64,000 nt of DNA, taken from positions 4,650,001 through 4,714,000 of the forward strand of contig NZ_CP117880.1 of NCBI RefSeq assembly GCF_028736175.1. The letters run 5' to 3'. The position numbers were made by a program, and so were the translations under genes. The notes under the pieces were generated by a model. That model did no database searches. It saw nothing but the letters and a program-made list of their open reading frames with translations, and was not told the DNA's origin. The DNA comes from Sphingobacterium oryzagri (GTDB lineage Bacteria > Bacteroidota > Bacteroidia > Sphingobacteriales > Sphingobacteriaceae). Positions 16,902 to 27,005 of this stretch are shown here, one piece after another (position 1 is the first letter of the stretch; the number at the start of each line of letters is the position of its first letter).

Positions 16902-19403
16902 TTACTGTAGTTGCAAAGTCACGTTAGCTGCTGCTAGCCAAGGTGCTGTGAATCGCACAGAGACCTGTTCGTTTGCCTCCCCGTTCGTTTGTATATAGGC
17001 TATCATTTTTCCATGGTACACGCGCTGTTTGTTATCTCGATAGTCGCCCATGTCTGCATTATTTCCAGCTTCTAACCCGAGCAAACGGGCGTTACCCACA
17101 ATATTGCAAGTTATCTCATCTTCTGATAGCAATACTGGATTTCCAGCCGCGTCCACAATCTGCAATTCCACTTGGGCCACGGCATCTTTCGCCGCCACGC
17201 GAATCACGTCACCCTGTAAAATTTTGATAGCCTCTGGTCGCTGACTCGATTGAATATGTTGACGACTCACTTCCTGATCAGCAGCGTTTAAGCCAATGAC
17301 TTCCAACTTACCCGCAGCATACGGAATATCCCAGTGTATGATACCGTGCTCTTCATTATAAGGTTTTACCTCTCCGACCGGTTTACCGTTCAGTTCTAAT
17401 CGAGCTTTGGCGGCATTGGTGTAGCAAACCACGCGAATTAATTGCCCTGTTTGATAATTCCATATCGGCCAGGCATCCATTGAAGGCGCTTCATTCTGGC
17501 GTTCGCCTTGCTCCGCTTCCAGAGCCGACCATACGTCTGTCGCTCCGCTACCGCCTTGCAGCGGGTAAGTTCCCAAATAAGCCATCGGCTTGCCTGACCA
17601 AAGCGATTGTCTAAAATAGCCTCGTGGTTTGATAAAGCCTGCAAAATCGACCAAACCCGAGTAAAATCCACGGGAAGGCCAACGACCAGACTCACCAAGA
17701 TAATCAATGCCTGTCCATAAAAACTGGCCGAAAATATGTTCATTATCCCGCACGGCTTTCCATGCCGGAAAATCGTGCCGATTCTCGCTACCAAAAATCA
17801 CGCGATCTGGGTAACGCGCATGATCTTGCGCATAGCGGCTTTCCGTGTAATTATATCCAGCAATATCTAATGCCCCCGGATAGGCCGTTTCGTTAGACAT
17901 CGCTACACCGGCCAATCCTGCGGTCACCGGTCGACTCAAATCGTGCTTGCGCACAATAGCGGCCAGTTTTTTTGCAATATCACCCAAACGCATGGCATCC
18001 GGCGCGTCTTTTTTATAACCGCCATACGATGCTTGTGTAAAGCCTCCTTCTTTTTTCTCTCCGCCCAAGACTGGGTGCGAATACGGGTCGTTCGGATAAT
18101 CCACCTCATTACCTATACTCCATGCAAATATGGAAATATGGTTTCTATCACGCTTCACCATATCGGCCAAATCACGCTCACCCCATTCTTTAAAGAAATC
18201 AAAAGTACCCTCAAAACCCGGAGTACCCACGTTCCAACCTTCCAGCCATTTACGTTTCGGGAATTCCCATTCATCAAATGCCTCATCCATTACCAAAAGT
18301 CCCAGCTCATCACAGAGATCATACAGGGAAGAAGCCTGCGGGTTGTGACTCGTGCGAATGGCATTCACGCCAAGTTCTTTTAACGCCAACAGACGACGTC
18401 TCCAGACCTCGGGATATACCTCTGCCCCCAGGACGCCAGCATCGTGGTGCAAACAAACGCCTTTTACTTTCGTCCAGGCGCCATTTAATGCAAAACCCTT
18501 ATTCGGATCGAAGGTCAATGTGCGAAAACCGGTTTTAAACGCCGACGCATCGATCTGTTTACCGTTCTGCGATACTGTAGTCCTTAACGTATATAAGTTG
18601 GGTTGATCCAACTGCCATAATTTTGGATTTTTTACCTGCAATTCTAGCTTAACATCTGCACGTCCATTACCAGCCAGCGTCGCTTTAGTGCTTTTTTTCG
18701 CAACGACCTGACCAGCTTGATCAAGCAATTCAATCAGTACATCGAGCTTGGCTGCTTCGGTCGTACTGTTTGCCACGCCCACTTGCACATGCATAGCACC
18801 TTGCGCACCCTTGACTTCCGGATACGCATAGACGCCCCACTGTTCTAAGTGAATTGGGTTTGCACGCACCAACCACACATCACGGTAAATACCCGAGCCC
18901 GTATACCAACGGGAATCGGCACTTTGACTATGGTCCACCTTTACAGCGATGGTATTTTCTTTTCCATACTGCAGATAAGGACTCACATCGTAGCTAAACG
19001 AGATATAGCCATTTGGACGTTTGCCAATGGATTGTCCGTTAATAAACACCTCGCTTCGGTTGTACACACCTTCGAAATACAAGTAAAGCTTTTTCCCCTG
19101 ATCTGCTGCTGGCACCGTAATTTTCTTTTGATACCAACCAATACCACCTGGCAGAAAGCCCGTGGCGCTAGCCAAGCTCGGACTTAACGGATATTTCGCA
19201 CTCCAATCGTGCGGCAATTGCACGCGTCTCCAAGAGCGGTCGTTATCATTTTTAGCCTGCTGTCCATCGGTATCACCCAGATGAAAACGCCAGTCTGTAT
19301 TTATCTTCTCGGCCTGCCCAAATCCAGGCTGCGCCAACGCAGCCGCTGATTGCAGGCAAGCAATGGCAAGTCCTGCCACGGCATATTTAAAAATGTTTTT
19401 CAT
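16902..19403 (-). CDS. GH2 beta-galactosidase-like glycoside hydrolase, secreted
   Basis: 833 residues from the ATG at 19403 (MKNIFKYAV...; an ATG six codons earlier is also possible). The signal peptide is followed by INTDWRFHLGD. Domains run in GH2 order: sugar-binding jelly roll (about 30-190), immunoglobulin-like (about 195-300) and TIM barrel (about 305-610). Then come DUF4982-like and Ig-like C-terminal domains. Catalytic residues are visible: acid/base E433 in SIGNEVDYP and nucleophile E540 in FGSENRHD. Likely exo-acting beta-galactosidase, though GH2 also includes glucuronidases and mannosidases. It is the last gene of the leftward polysaccharide locus; the 181-nt gap before it could hold its own promoter. 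Confidence 0.88.
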   Translation of the reverse strand: MKNIFKYAVAGLAIACLQSAAALAQPGFGQAEKINTDWRFHLGDTDGQQAKNDNDRSWRRVQLPHDWSAKYPLSPSLASATGFLPGGIGWYQKKITVPAADQGKKLYLYFEGVYNRSEVFINGQSIGKRPNGYISFSYDVSPYLQYGKENTIAVKVDHSQSADSRWYTGSGIYRDVWLVRANPIHLEQWGVYAYPEVKGAQGAMHVQVGVANSTTEAAKLDVLIELLDQAGQVVAKKSTKATLAGNGRADVKLELQVKNPKLWQLDQPNLYTLRTTVSQNGKQIDASAFKTGFRTLTFDPNKGFALNGAWTKVKGVCLHHDAGVLGAEVYPEVWRRRLLALKELGVNAIRTSHNPQASSLYDLCDELGLLVMDEAFDEWEFPKRKWLEGWNVGTPGFEGTFDFFKEWGERDLADMVKRDRNHISIFAWSIGNEVDYPNDPYSHPVLGGEKKEGGFTQASYGGYKKDAPDAMRLGDIAKKLAAIVRKHDLSRPVTAGLAGVAMSNETAYPGALDIAGYNYTESRYAQDHARYPDRVIFGSENRHDFPAWKAVRDNEHIFGQFLWTGIDYLGESGRWPSRGFYSGLVDFAGFIKPRGYFRQSLWSGKPMAYLGTYPLQGGSGATDVWSALEAEQGERQNEAPSMDAWPIWNYQTGQLIRVVCYTNAAKARLELNGKPVGEVKPYNEEHGIIHWDIPYAAGKLEVIGLNAADQEVSRQHIQSSQRPEAIKILQGDVIRVAAKDAVAQVELQIVDAAGNPVLLSEDEITCNIVGNARLLGLEAGNNADMGDYRDNKQRVYHGKMIAYIQTNGEANEQVSVRFTAPWLAAANVTLQLQ

Positions 19404-19584
19404 AGTTCTTTTGTTAATCACTATTTCGGTTAGATGCCTATAAAGGTATGTCCCGACAGGTCGATAAAATGCCTATATAATAGCGTAATCTTCTTACTTT
19501 TTGACCAATACGCACGGCAAATCACAAACCCTTGCTGTAGATTTCCTCCACAATACGCATCCTACCATTCTCACTACTCCTTAC

Positions 19585-21510
19585 TCAATGCGTGGGCACG
19601 ACTGGTAAAATATTGCCCTGATCGTCGAAAAATAACGGATCCATACAAACCTCGCGGTTGTATCCTGCTGCATCGCCCATCGTAATACCGTTCGGATAGT
19701 TAAAACGGTGATATACGATATACCATTCGTCTTTACCCGGGATCTGTAAAACCGAGTTATGGCCCGTACCGTAGATTCCGTGCGCAGCATCTTTCGCCAA
19801 AATCAGGTTGTTTTCCGGAATGTTGATCGGTCCGCAAGGCGAGGTTGATGTGCCATAGCGCACACGATAATTCTCACTCCGCGTATCATCTTCAGACCAC
19901 AAAAAATAATAGGTTCCTTTCCGGTAGATCACGTAAACCCCCTCGCGAAAAGTCTGATCAGGTGTTAAGACCTTGACCGTTTTTTTGTTGATCGAGATCA
20001 TATCTTTGTTTAACTCCGCTACGGCCAGATAACCATTCCCCCAGTACAGGTAGCTTTTACCGCTTTTCGGATCGTTAAACACTGCCGGATCGATTTCCTG
20101 TCCGCCTTTCACCCCATCTGGCTTAAAATCTATCAGCGGCTTTCCCGCATCTTTAAAAGGCCCGGTGGGCAGGTCCGCCACCGCCACCCCAATTTTCTGT
20201 GCCGCCGTGAAGTAGTAAAAATACCGATAATCGCCCTTCATCTTTTTCTCGGTGATGGTGGGTGCCCAAGCATGACGGGTTCCCCAAGGAACATCCTTCT
20301 TCAAGTCCAATATCACGCCCTCATCCTTCCAATCCTTTAAATCTGTCGACGAAAAAGTCTTAAAATAATAACCACCCCAACCGTCAAAACCATCACTCGT
20401 CGGATAGATATAATATTTTTTCGTTTTGTTCGAGTACAGCACGTCCGGATCCGCATAAAAACCGTCCAATACCGGATTCTTTTTCAGCGTAAGCTGCATA
20501 CCTGTCGGCAATCCCCATTTTGCCGTCAAACGCGTCAATTCGCTACGTGAGAGGGGAATAATCGAGCCATGCCGCGGGTGAAAATCCATCTCCACCTCTT
20601 CATCAATCACCCGAAAGCGATCTAAGTCTACACTTTCGCAAAACTGATACTTCCCCTTACCGTATACATCATACATCAAGATATATTTGTCCGAGTTATT
20701 CAGTTTAAATACACTTGATCCTTCCACCGCATCCTTCGTCTGCTGCTTGTAGCCAGGCTGTTCAATCCACTTGTTCGCTGTCAGTGCATCCGTCAAAGCC
20801 AATCGGATACCATTGCCATCGCCTTCCGTTTTATAAAAAAGATAAAACAAGCCGTTTTTATGGATGATATCACCATCAATACATGATTTTCCATTTTTTG
20901 GCGAGAAAAGCACTTTCGGCTCGCCTTCCAAATCAGTAAAATTTTCGTTCGCATAAGCATAATAAATGATATCCGGGCCATCCCCATGCTGCATAGACCA
21001 GTATACCATATACTTACCAGCCGTCGGGTCAAAAATCGTTTGCGGCGCCCATACCCGTTTCAGATCGGCATGCCCCTGGTAACGCTTCTGGATATTGATA
21101 ATGCTGTGCTTCCAGTTGATCAGATCTTCCGACTTGAGCAAAATCATCGCACGGTTAGAATCCCAGCCCTTAGCAGAAGTCATATCTGTCAATACCATGT
21201 AGAAAGACTTTCCGTCTTCGCCTCGCAAAATATGCGGATCACGCACGCCACCTGTACTGCTGATCTGTTTGGAATCCAATATCGGCCGGTTGTTATTTAA
21301 TGCCCGATAATGGTAACCATCCGTACTGATGGCAAAGCATACTGCTTCATCGGCTACAGCATTTCCTTTAAAATAGGCGAATAAGTAACCCGCATAATCC
21401 TTTTCGGCTGGTCCATAACGATAGCCCTCCCCTTGGGCATGCAACATGCTGCCCACCAGCGAAAGGCAGAACAGCACGAGCAACATTTTTAATTCTTTTT
21501 TGTTTTTCAT
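19585..21510 (-). CDS. Two-domain GH43-type glycoside hydrolase, secreted
   Basis: 641 residues with a signal peptide ending in SMLHAQG. Two five-bladed-propeller GH43-like domains lie in tandem. Domain 1 (about 30-325) has GGVRDPHIL (D91) and DAVEGSSVF. Domain 2 (about 335-641) has the classic DGFYADPDVLYSN with likely base D354, and FREGVYVIYRKG with the likely acid Glu. GH43 enzymes remove arabinofuranose, xylose or galactose from plant-type glycans; with a GH2 galactosidase and a GH97 enzyme in the same locus, an arabinogalactan- or galactan-like target is reasonable. Domain 2 fits the family motifs better, so domain 1 may be less active or serve another linkage. Confidence 0.82.
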   Translation of the reverse strand: MKNKKELKMLLVLFCLSLVGSMLHAQGEGYRYGPAEKDYAGYLFAYFKGNAVADEAVCFAISTDGYHYRALNNNRPILDSKQISSTGGVRDPHILRGEDGKSFYMVLTDMTSAKGWDSNRAMILLKSEDLINWKHSIINIQKRYQGHADLKRVWAPQTIFDPTAGKYMVYWSMQHGDGPDIIYYAYANENFTDLEGEPKVLFSPKNGKSCIDGDIIHKNGLFYLFYKTEGDGNGIRLALTDALTANKWIEQPGYKQQTKDAVEGSSVFKLNNSDKYILMYDVYGKGKYQFCESVDLDRFRVIDEEVEMDFHPRHGSIIPLSRSELTRLTAKWGLPTGMQLTLKKNPVLDGFYADPDVLYSNKTKKYYIYPTSDGFDGWGGYYFKTFSSTDLKDWKDEGVILDLKKDVPWGTRHAWAPTITEKKMKGDYRYFYYFTAAQKIGVAVADLPTGPFKDAGKPLIDFKPDGVKGGQEIDPAVFNDPKSGKSYLYWGNGYLAVAELNKDMISINKKTVKVLTPDQTFREGVYVIYRKGTYYFLWSEDDTRSENYRVRYGTSTSPCGPINIPENNLILAKDAAHGIYGTGHNSVLQIPGKDEWYIVYHRFNYPNGITMGDAAGYNREVCMDPLFFDDQGNILPVVPTH

Positions 21511-21564
21511 TTAGGTATGTAAGATTAGATCGTTTTGCTAAACTACGACATAAGCAGGCAGGGA

Positions 21565-23280
21565 TCAATACCCTGCGTTTTGCTCCAACTGCCCACCTGA
21601 CGCTAGGATCTCCGTGCGCGGTATGGGAAGCCAGTAGTGCTTTTGACTAAATACACGACCGGAAAGTGCTTCTTTACGTGTATAAGTGAAGTTGTCTCCG
21701 CTTTTGGTAATCGTTATGCCATAAGCCGGCTGGTTTTCCGTTTCTTGTGCAATCATCCAGCGGCGTACATCATAAAAACGGTGCTCTTCAAAAGCCAGTT
21801 CCACGCGCCGCTCATAGCGAATATCCAGCCTAAAGTCTTCTCTTGATCGGCCCATCGGCACGGCTGGCATGTCCACAGAAGGTCTTGCGCGCACCATATT
21901 AAGCGCTTCGCGCGCACTCATGCTCGCTCCCGCCGGCGTAACATCTGGTCCGTAAGCCTCGTTGGCCGCCTCGGCATAATTCAGCAAGATCTCGGCATAG
22001 CGAAAGTAATTCCAAGGTTGAAAACCGGCAAATCCCCATGGATTTTGTAATGGATATTCATCATTCATGTATTTGCGCAAGTAATAGCCTGTCTTCGACG
22101 TATTCCAGTTGTCATTTCCTTGCTGACTATCGCGACCACCCGGTACAAACGTTTCTACCGCACGGCCTCTATAGGTCGAGCCATTGTGTAAAATCGTTGC
22201 GTCAAAGCGCGGGTCACGATTGGCGTATGGATTGGATGCATCATAGCCCGAAGCCGCATTAACCGATCCATTAGCCAAAAACGGCGCCTGGCCATTCCGC
22301 ATTTGATAAGCATCTACTAAATTTTGATACGGTGTGTTTCCTCCCCAACCGCCATAGCCATTCGGCCCATTAGCGATTTCCATCGCGACGTGGTTGGCGT
22401 TTCGGGTGTAATAGCGTGCAAAAATCGTTTCGGTATTTCTATCTTGTATAAACAAGTTGCCGTAACCACCAGTATACAGGCTATATTTATTCAGCGCGAT
22501 CACATCCCAAGCCGCTGTAACGGCATCTGCCCAACTCCCCGTATTATAGAGTGGACTAGCGCTGTATAGCGCCAGTCGCGACTTTAACGCAAGCGCCGCA
22601 CCTTTCGTAGCCCGACCAGCCATCCAGGAGTTGTCGTTGTTATCTTCCGGCAGCTTCGCCGCCGCTTCATCAAGCTGCGCAAGCACGTAATCCATTCCTT
22701 CCTGCAAAGTTTTACGATCAAACAGTTCCGGTACGGTGAGATCATCCTGCAAATTGTATACTTTATCTCCTAACAGCACTACGCGACCAAAATTGCGGAT
22801 CAAATCATGGTAACGAAATGCACGGATAAATTGTAATTCGCCTTGTAGTCTGCTCTTGCGGGCAGCGCTCATCGTAATACGCGAAAGTACATCCAATGCG
22901 TAGTTACATTCGCGTATGCTGCGGTAGCTTCTTGCCCACAAGGAACCCGTTATGCCCGTGTTTTCCGGCGATAACTGCCCGCGTACAATAAGCCAGGTAT
23001 TGTCATCATTGGTATACATAGATTCGTCCGTGATAGACGACCACAGCGCGTATTCAAATCCCCGTCCAAAGCCCGGATTGGTACCATCGGCTTCATTCGC
23101 AATAATACGTTCACCGATATAGCGATTCGTAATAAAAGCTTCCAATACGGCCGTGTCACTTTCGATAGCATCCGTCGAGATACGATCCGTAGGTGTCACA
23201 TTTAAAAGATCCTTATCACAAGCCGATAGCAAGATCAGCGTAAGCGAAGAAAGGGCGATATATTTAGTTATGATGTTCAT
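21565..23280 (-). CDS. SusD/RagB-like binding lipoprotein (pair 2, polysaccharide locus)
   Basis: 571 residues. The lipoprotein signal ends in LLSAC (Cys21), followed by DKDLLNVTPTDRIS. SusD helical repeats are evident (ELQFIRAFRYHDLIRNFGRVVLLGD, YFRYAEILLNYAEAANEAYG), and the end has the typical RRVELAFEEHRFYDVRRW and YWLPIPRTEIL motifs. It lies 19 nt after susC and 54 nt before the GH43 gene in the leftward operon, so it should present the locus glycan to the SusC pore. Confidence 0.92.
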   Translation of the reverse strand: MNIITKYIALSSLTLILLSACDKDLLNVTPTDRISTDAIESDTAVLEAFITNRYIGERIIANEADGTNPGFGRGFEYALWSSITDESMYTNDDNTWLIVRGQLSPENTGITGSLWARSYRSIRECNYALDVLSRITMSAARKSRLQGELQFIRAFRYHDLIRNFGRVVLLGDKVYNLQDDLTVPELFDRKTLQEGMDYVLAQLDEAAAKLPEDNNDNSWMAGRATKGAALALKSRLALYSASPLYNTGSWADAVTAAWDVIALNKYSLYTGGYGNLFIQDRNTETIFARYYTRNANHVAMEIANGPNGYGGWGGNTPYQNLVDAYQMRNGQAPFLANGSVNAASGYDASNPYANRDPRFDATILHNGSTYRGRAVETFVPGGRDSQQGNDNWNTSKTGYYLRKYMNDEYPLQNPWGFAGFQPWNYFRYAEILLNYAEAANEAYGPDVTPAGASMSAREALNMVRARPSVDMPAVPMGRSREDFRLDIRYERRVELAFEEHRFYDVRRWMIAQETENQPAYGITITKSGDNFTYTRKEALSGRVFSQKHYWLPIPRTEILASGGQLEQNAGY

Positions 23281-23299
23281 GATAATATTCTAGCTGCAA

Positions 23300-26200
23300 T
23301 TAAAATTTCAAATTAACCCCCACATTCACGATCCGTTGTTGCGGATAAAACTGTCCGCTACCGCTGTTACCTTCCGGATCGTAATCTTTCACTTTAGAGA
23401 AGGTCAACAGGTTAAATCCGCTCAAATAAAAGCGTAGGCCGCCCAGTTTAAGCTTGGATAATGTTTCGGCTGGCAGCGTATAGCCAATTTCCGCATTTTT
23501 CAAGCGTAAAAAAGAGGCATCGTTAAGCCAAAAGGTATTGTTGAACAGACCACCGCTTACCGCGGAAGAAGCCCGTTCTGATACTTTTGGAAAATTACCA
23601 TCCGGGTTGTTTACCGCGTTAAAGCGGTTGTCGCCCCAACTGCTGTAAAAGTTTCCTACTGTTCCCGATTCCGGTAGCACATATTGACTCACCTGAGCTT
23701 GTCCCGCTAGTAAGATGGACATATCAAAATTCTTGTAGCCTGCGTTAAACGTCATCCCGTACGTAATTTGCGGGATATTACCATACTTCGTACGCACCAT
23801 ATCATCCGCGGTAATCTGTCCGTCACCATTAAAATCAGCATAGATTAAATCACCGATCGTCGCTCCGGGCGCCTGTACATTACCTCCAAAATCTGCTTCG
23901 TTTCGGTTTAGTCCGATTGATTCATACAACAAATACGTGTTGAGTGGTCTACCTGTTTGCCGCTGGTGTGCCAGCGTGCCACTAGCTTCGTCAATAAATA
24001 CGATCTCACTTTTCGCAAAGGTCATGTTGGCCGATACACCCCAGGAAAAATCACCCGCCCGCTGGTAGCCTAGCGTAGCTTCAAATCCGGAAGAATTTAC
24101 CTTGCCAATATTTTCGGAAGGAACCAGTGGTGTGATGCTGCCATCATCATAGGGATTTACGATACCCGAAGTTGCCGGGATAGAAGCATTACGTTCCGTC
24201 AAGATGGAAGATCGTTTCTGTTGGAAATAAATAGCTTCCATGGTAAAGTTTTTCAAGAAGCGCGCATTGATTCCGACATCCAGCTTGCGGGCCACTTCCC
24301 AGGTAATATCTGGATTGGCCAGTTTCGCGAGCTTCACATTGGGTTGAATCACACTATTGTCGTCTAACAAAGCCACCATGCCATTACCCACGAGCATGTA
24401 GTTGTCAAAATATTGAAAAGCATTGACGTTATCGTTCCCCAGTGTACCATACGAAGCGCGCAATTTTAAGTCGTCGATAAAGCTGACCTTACCATTAAAC
24501 CACTCTTCTTGCGAAATACGCCATCCTGCCGACACCGACGGAAAATAACCCCAGCGATTGCCCGCCGCAAAAATCGATGAGCCATCCGCGCGAAGCTGAC
24601 CTTCAAACAAATACTTTTCATCGTAATTATAGGCTAAGCGGCTTATCACACTTTGTCGCGTATAATTGGTGCTGTAGCCTGAGTTGAGGTAATCCGTAGC
24701 TGCTGCGCCACCTTGCGAAAGCTCAGGCAGCTCGGTCGATAAGTAATTAAAGCGTTGCGCATCAAAATACTGCAAGTGGTTACGACTTTGCTCGTAGCCC
24801 ACAAACGTGTTAATATGATGACGACCAAAATGGCGATCAAAATTCAATTTAATGTTTGCCGTAATCAGCGATTCATTCGTCTGCGCTTCCGTAAGTGTTG
24901 CTTTATTATTGGTGCCTCCTACAATAACGCTATTGTAGCTGTCGTCTGCCTGGTTGTAATTATACAATAAAAACGGCTTGGAGAAGTTTTTACTGAAGTT
25001 GGATGACTTATCGATTGAAAGAAAACCATCTACAGACATCCCTTCCAGCCAAGGTAATTGATAAGCACCGCGCAAAATACCGTTAAATACCTGCTTAGGA
25101 TTATCCACCGTTCCGGCCATGTCGGTCACCATAACCGCCGGATTTGCATTTTCGATACCTGTTGTCGGAAGCCCATTCGGAAAATAAGGTGCCACAATAG
25201 GCTTTGCCCGATAAATAGATCGGAAAACATCCCCAGCCGAGGCTATCGGGAATTTCCGATTTTCCTGGCGTCCAGATAGCGAAAGGCTTACTTTAAAGCG
25301 CTCGGTCACATCGGCCTCCAGATTTGTACGGAAATTATATTGTTTATATTTCGTTACGCCTTCTTTATACAAGCCATCCTGGTAGACCGTTCCGAGCGAC
25401 ATAAAGTAACGCACATCTTCCGAACCGCCTGCTAAGGAAAGGTTATGCTGGTTTTGCAAGGCGGTGCTAGCCAATACCTCATTTAGCCAGTTGGTGTTCG
25501 GATACAAAAGCGGGTTTGATCCGTCTCTAAAAAAACCAATTTGCTCTTCGGAATACGTTTGGTTAAGTCCGCCGTTAGGACTGTTGTCAAACGCAATTTC
25601 ATTCATTAACGTGGCGTAGGTTGCTGCATCTACCAATTTTGGCAGGCGCGTGGGCGAGCTAAAGCCTTGGTTACCGCTGTACGTTATCGAAGGTTTGCCG
25701 CTTTTTCCTTTTTTGGTGGTCACCAAGATCACCCCGTTGGCCGCCCGGTTACCATAAATTGCGGCCGATGCATCTTTTAAAACCGAAACACTTTCAATAT
25801 CGTTAGGATCTAACCGTTCCAATCCGCCAATCTGTCCGGGTACACCATCTACCACGATCAGTACATCGTTGCTTCCGGTTGTCGCTTGCCCACGTACGGT
25901 GATGGACGAACCATCATATCCCGGCTCACCGCCACGGTTATTAATCATAACGCCAGAAAAGCGTCCCGCCAGCGAGTTGGAAACATTCGGTTGCGGACTT
26001 TTCACCAAATCAGCTCCTTTCACTTCCGAAACCGATCCTGTTAATGTGGTTTTACGCTGCGTGCCATAACCGACCACAACTACATCATCCAATGTTTGGT
26101 CATCATCTTCTAAGGTAATACGGAAAGTCGTTTGTTGCACAATAGGTATACGCTGCGTTTTATAACCAATGAAGGTCACGATCAAGGTACCTCGATCCGC

Positions 26201-26392
26201 GGTGAGCGAAAAGTTACCCGTTTGGTCAGTTGTTGTTCCGCCGCTGCTTTGTCCATCCAATAGCACGCTGGCTCCCGCTATAGGTTCGCCAGCCTTGTTC
26301 AGTACCTGCCCGGAAATCTTTCCCTGCGCAGCCGCGACCGCTGATAGCGCCGTCAGCATCAAGAAAAGAAAAATAATCTTAAGGTTGTTCAT
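23300..26392 (-). CDS. SusC-type TonB-dependent transporter (pair 2, polysaccharide locus)
   Basis: About 1030 residues from the ATG at 26392, which starts the signal peptide MNNLKIIFLFLMLTAL; an in-frame start 17 codons earlier precedes it. The beta-sandwich KISGQVLNKAGEPIAGASV domain is followed by DDVVVVGYGTQRKTTLTGSV and the plug (VLIVVDGVPGQI, DIESVSVLKDASAAIYGNRAANGV). The barrel ends in IVNVGVNLKF. First gene of the leftward susC-susD-GH43-GH2 operon. Its promoter lies in the divergent region shared with the GH97/HTCS operon, so the adjacent HTCS is its likely activator. Confidence 0.93.
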   Translation of the reverse strand: MNNLKIIFLFLMLTALSAVAAAQGKISGQVLNKAGEPIAGASVLLDGQSSGGTTTDQTGNFSLTADRGTLIVTFIGYKTQRIPIVQQTTFRITLEDDDQTLDDVVVVGYGTQRKTTLTGSVSEVKGADLVKSPQPNVSNSLAGRFSGVMINNRGGEPGYDGSSITVRGQATTGSNDVLIVVDGVPGQIGGLERLDPNDIESVSVLKDASAAIYGNRAANGVILVTTKKGKSGKPSITYSGNQGFSSPTRLPKLVDAATYATLMNEIAFDNSPNGGLNQTYSEEQIGFFRDGSNPLLYPNTNWLNEVLASTALQNQHNLSLAGGSEDVRYFMSLGTVYQDGLYKEGVTKYKQYNFRTNLEADVTERFKVSLSLSGRQENRKFPIASAGDVFRSIYRAKPIVAPYFPNGLPTTGIENANPAVMVTDMAGTVDNPKQVFNGILRGAYQLPWLEGMSVDGFLSIDKSSNFSKNFSKPFLLYNYNQADDSYNSVIVGGTNNKATLTEAQTNESLITANIKLNFDRHFGRHHINTFVGYEQSRNHLQYFDAQRFNYLSTELPELSQGGAAATDYLNSGYSTNYTRQSVISRLAYNYDEKYLFEGQLRADGSSIFAAGNRWGYFPSVSAGWRISQEEWFNGKVSFIDDLKLRASYGTLGNDNVNAFQYFDNYMLVGNGMVALLDDNSVIQPNVKLAKLANPDITWEVARKLDVGINARFLKNFTMEAIYFQQKRSSILTERNASIPATSGIVNPYDDGSITPLVPSENIGKVNSSGFEATLGYQRAGDFSWGVSANMTFAKSEIVFIDEASGTLAHQRQTGRPLNTYLLYESIGLNRNEADFGGNVQAPGATIGDLIYADFNGDGQITADDMVRTKYGNIPQITYGMTFNAGYKNFDMSILLAGQAQVSQYVLPESGTVGNFYSSWGDNRFNAVNNPDGNFPKVSERASSAVSGGLFNNTFWLNDASFLRLKNAEIGYTLPAETLSKLKLGGLRFYLSGFNLLTFSKVKDYDPEGNSGSGQFYPQQRIVNVGVNLKF

Positions 26393-27005
26393 AAATGTGT
26401 GTAATAGTAGAACATTAAAAAAATGTAATCTAGTACATATCAAGATTGTCCATACTCCATGGCTATTGCGGATAGTGTTAGCTTCTACCCCTCTTAATGT
26501 AACTAGATCTATAATTGAATAACTTAGTCCAAACTTAGGTCATTTTGCCACAAACGACCGTACACAAATCCGTCAAAAAGCAGTTAGATTTTCGTCAAAA
26601 CCATTTTTAACGTCATTGGAAAGGATATTCCATCGATAACCTCTACACTGCGAATATTTCCAGCCTTTCGCCCGTTGTCACGATAGAGTCGACCTCAGAA
26701 AAGAAATATGCAAGCGTAGAAGACAGGGAATGGATGCAGGTTGTAGCGGGTGGTGAGACGGAGCATCATATTTCAAAAACTTTGATAACTAGTATATGTG
26801 AAGGCGCTTATTGATTATTTTAAGTGTTAATTTTACGTTTATTAAAAATATATTACCTTTACCATTCGGCATAACCAATGTTTCGATAACAATGTCTTTT
26901 CTCTGAGCCTGCAATAAGATTTACAGAAGAAAATACAAAAGTACATCATTATGCTCCTGGGGAAGTAAAGACGATTTTTATATACAACATCTTATTAGAT
27001 TAACT
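26393..27005. promoter_or_regulatory. Divergent regulatory region of the polysaccharide locus
   Basis: A 613-nt noncoding gap between susC (leftward) and GH97 (rightward). On the minus strand a TAAGTTTG box (26530-26537) matches TAnnTTTG and would give a leader of about 130 nt before susC. For GH97 a weaker TACCTTTA lies near 26856. The region is where the HTCS regulator of this locus would be expected to bind, but I cannot point to its site. Confidence 0.4.
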
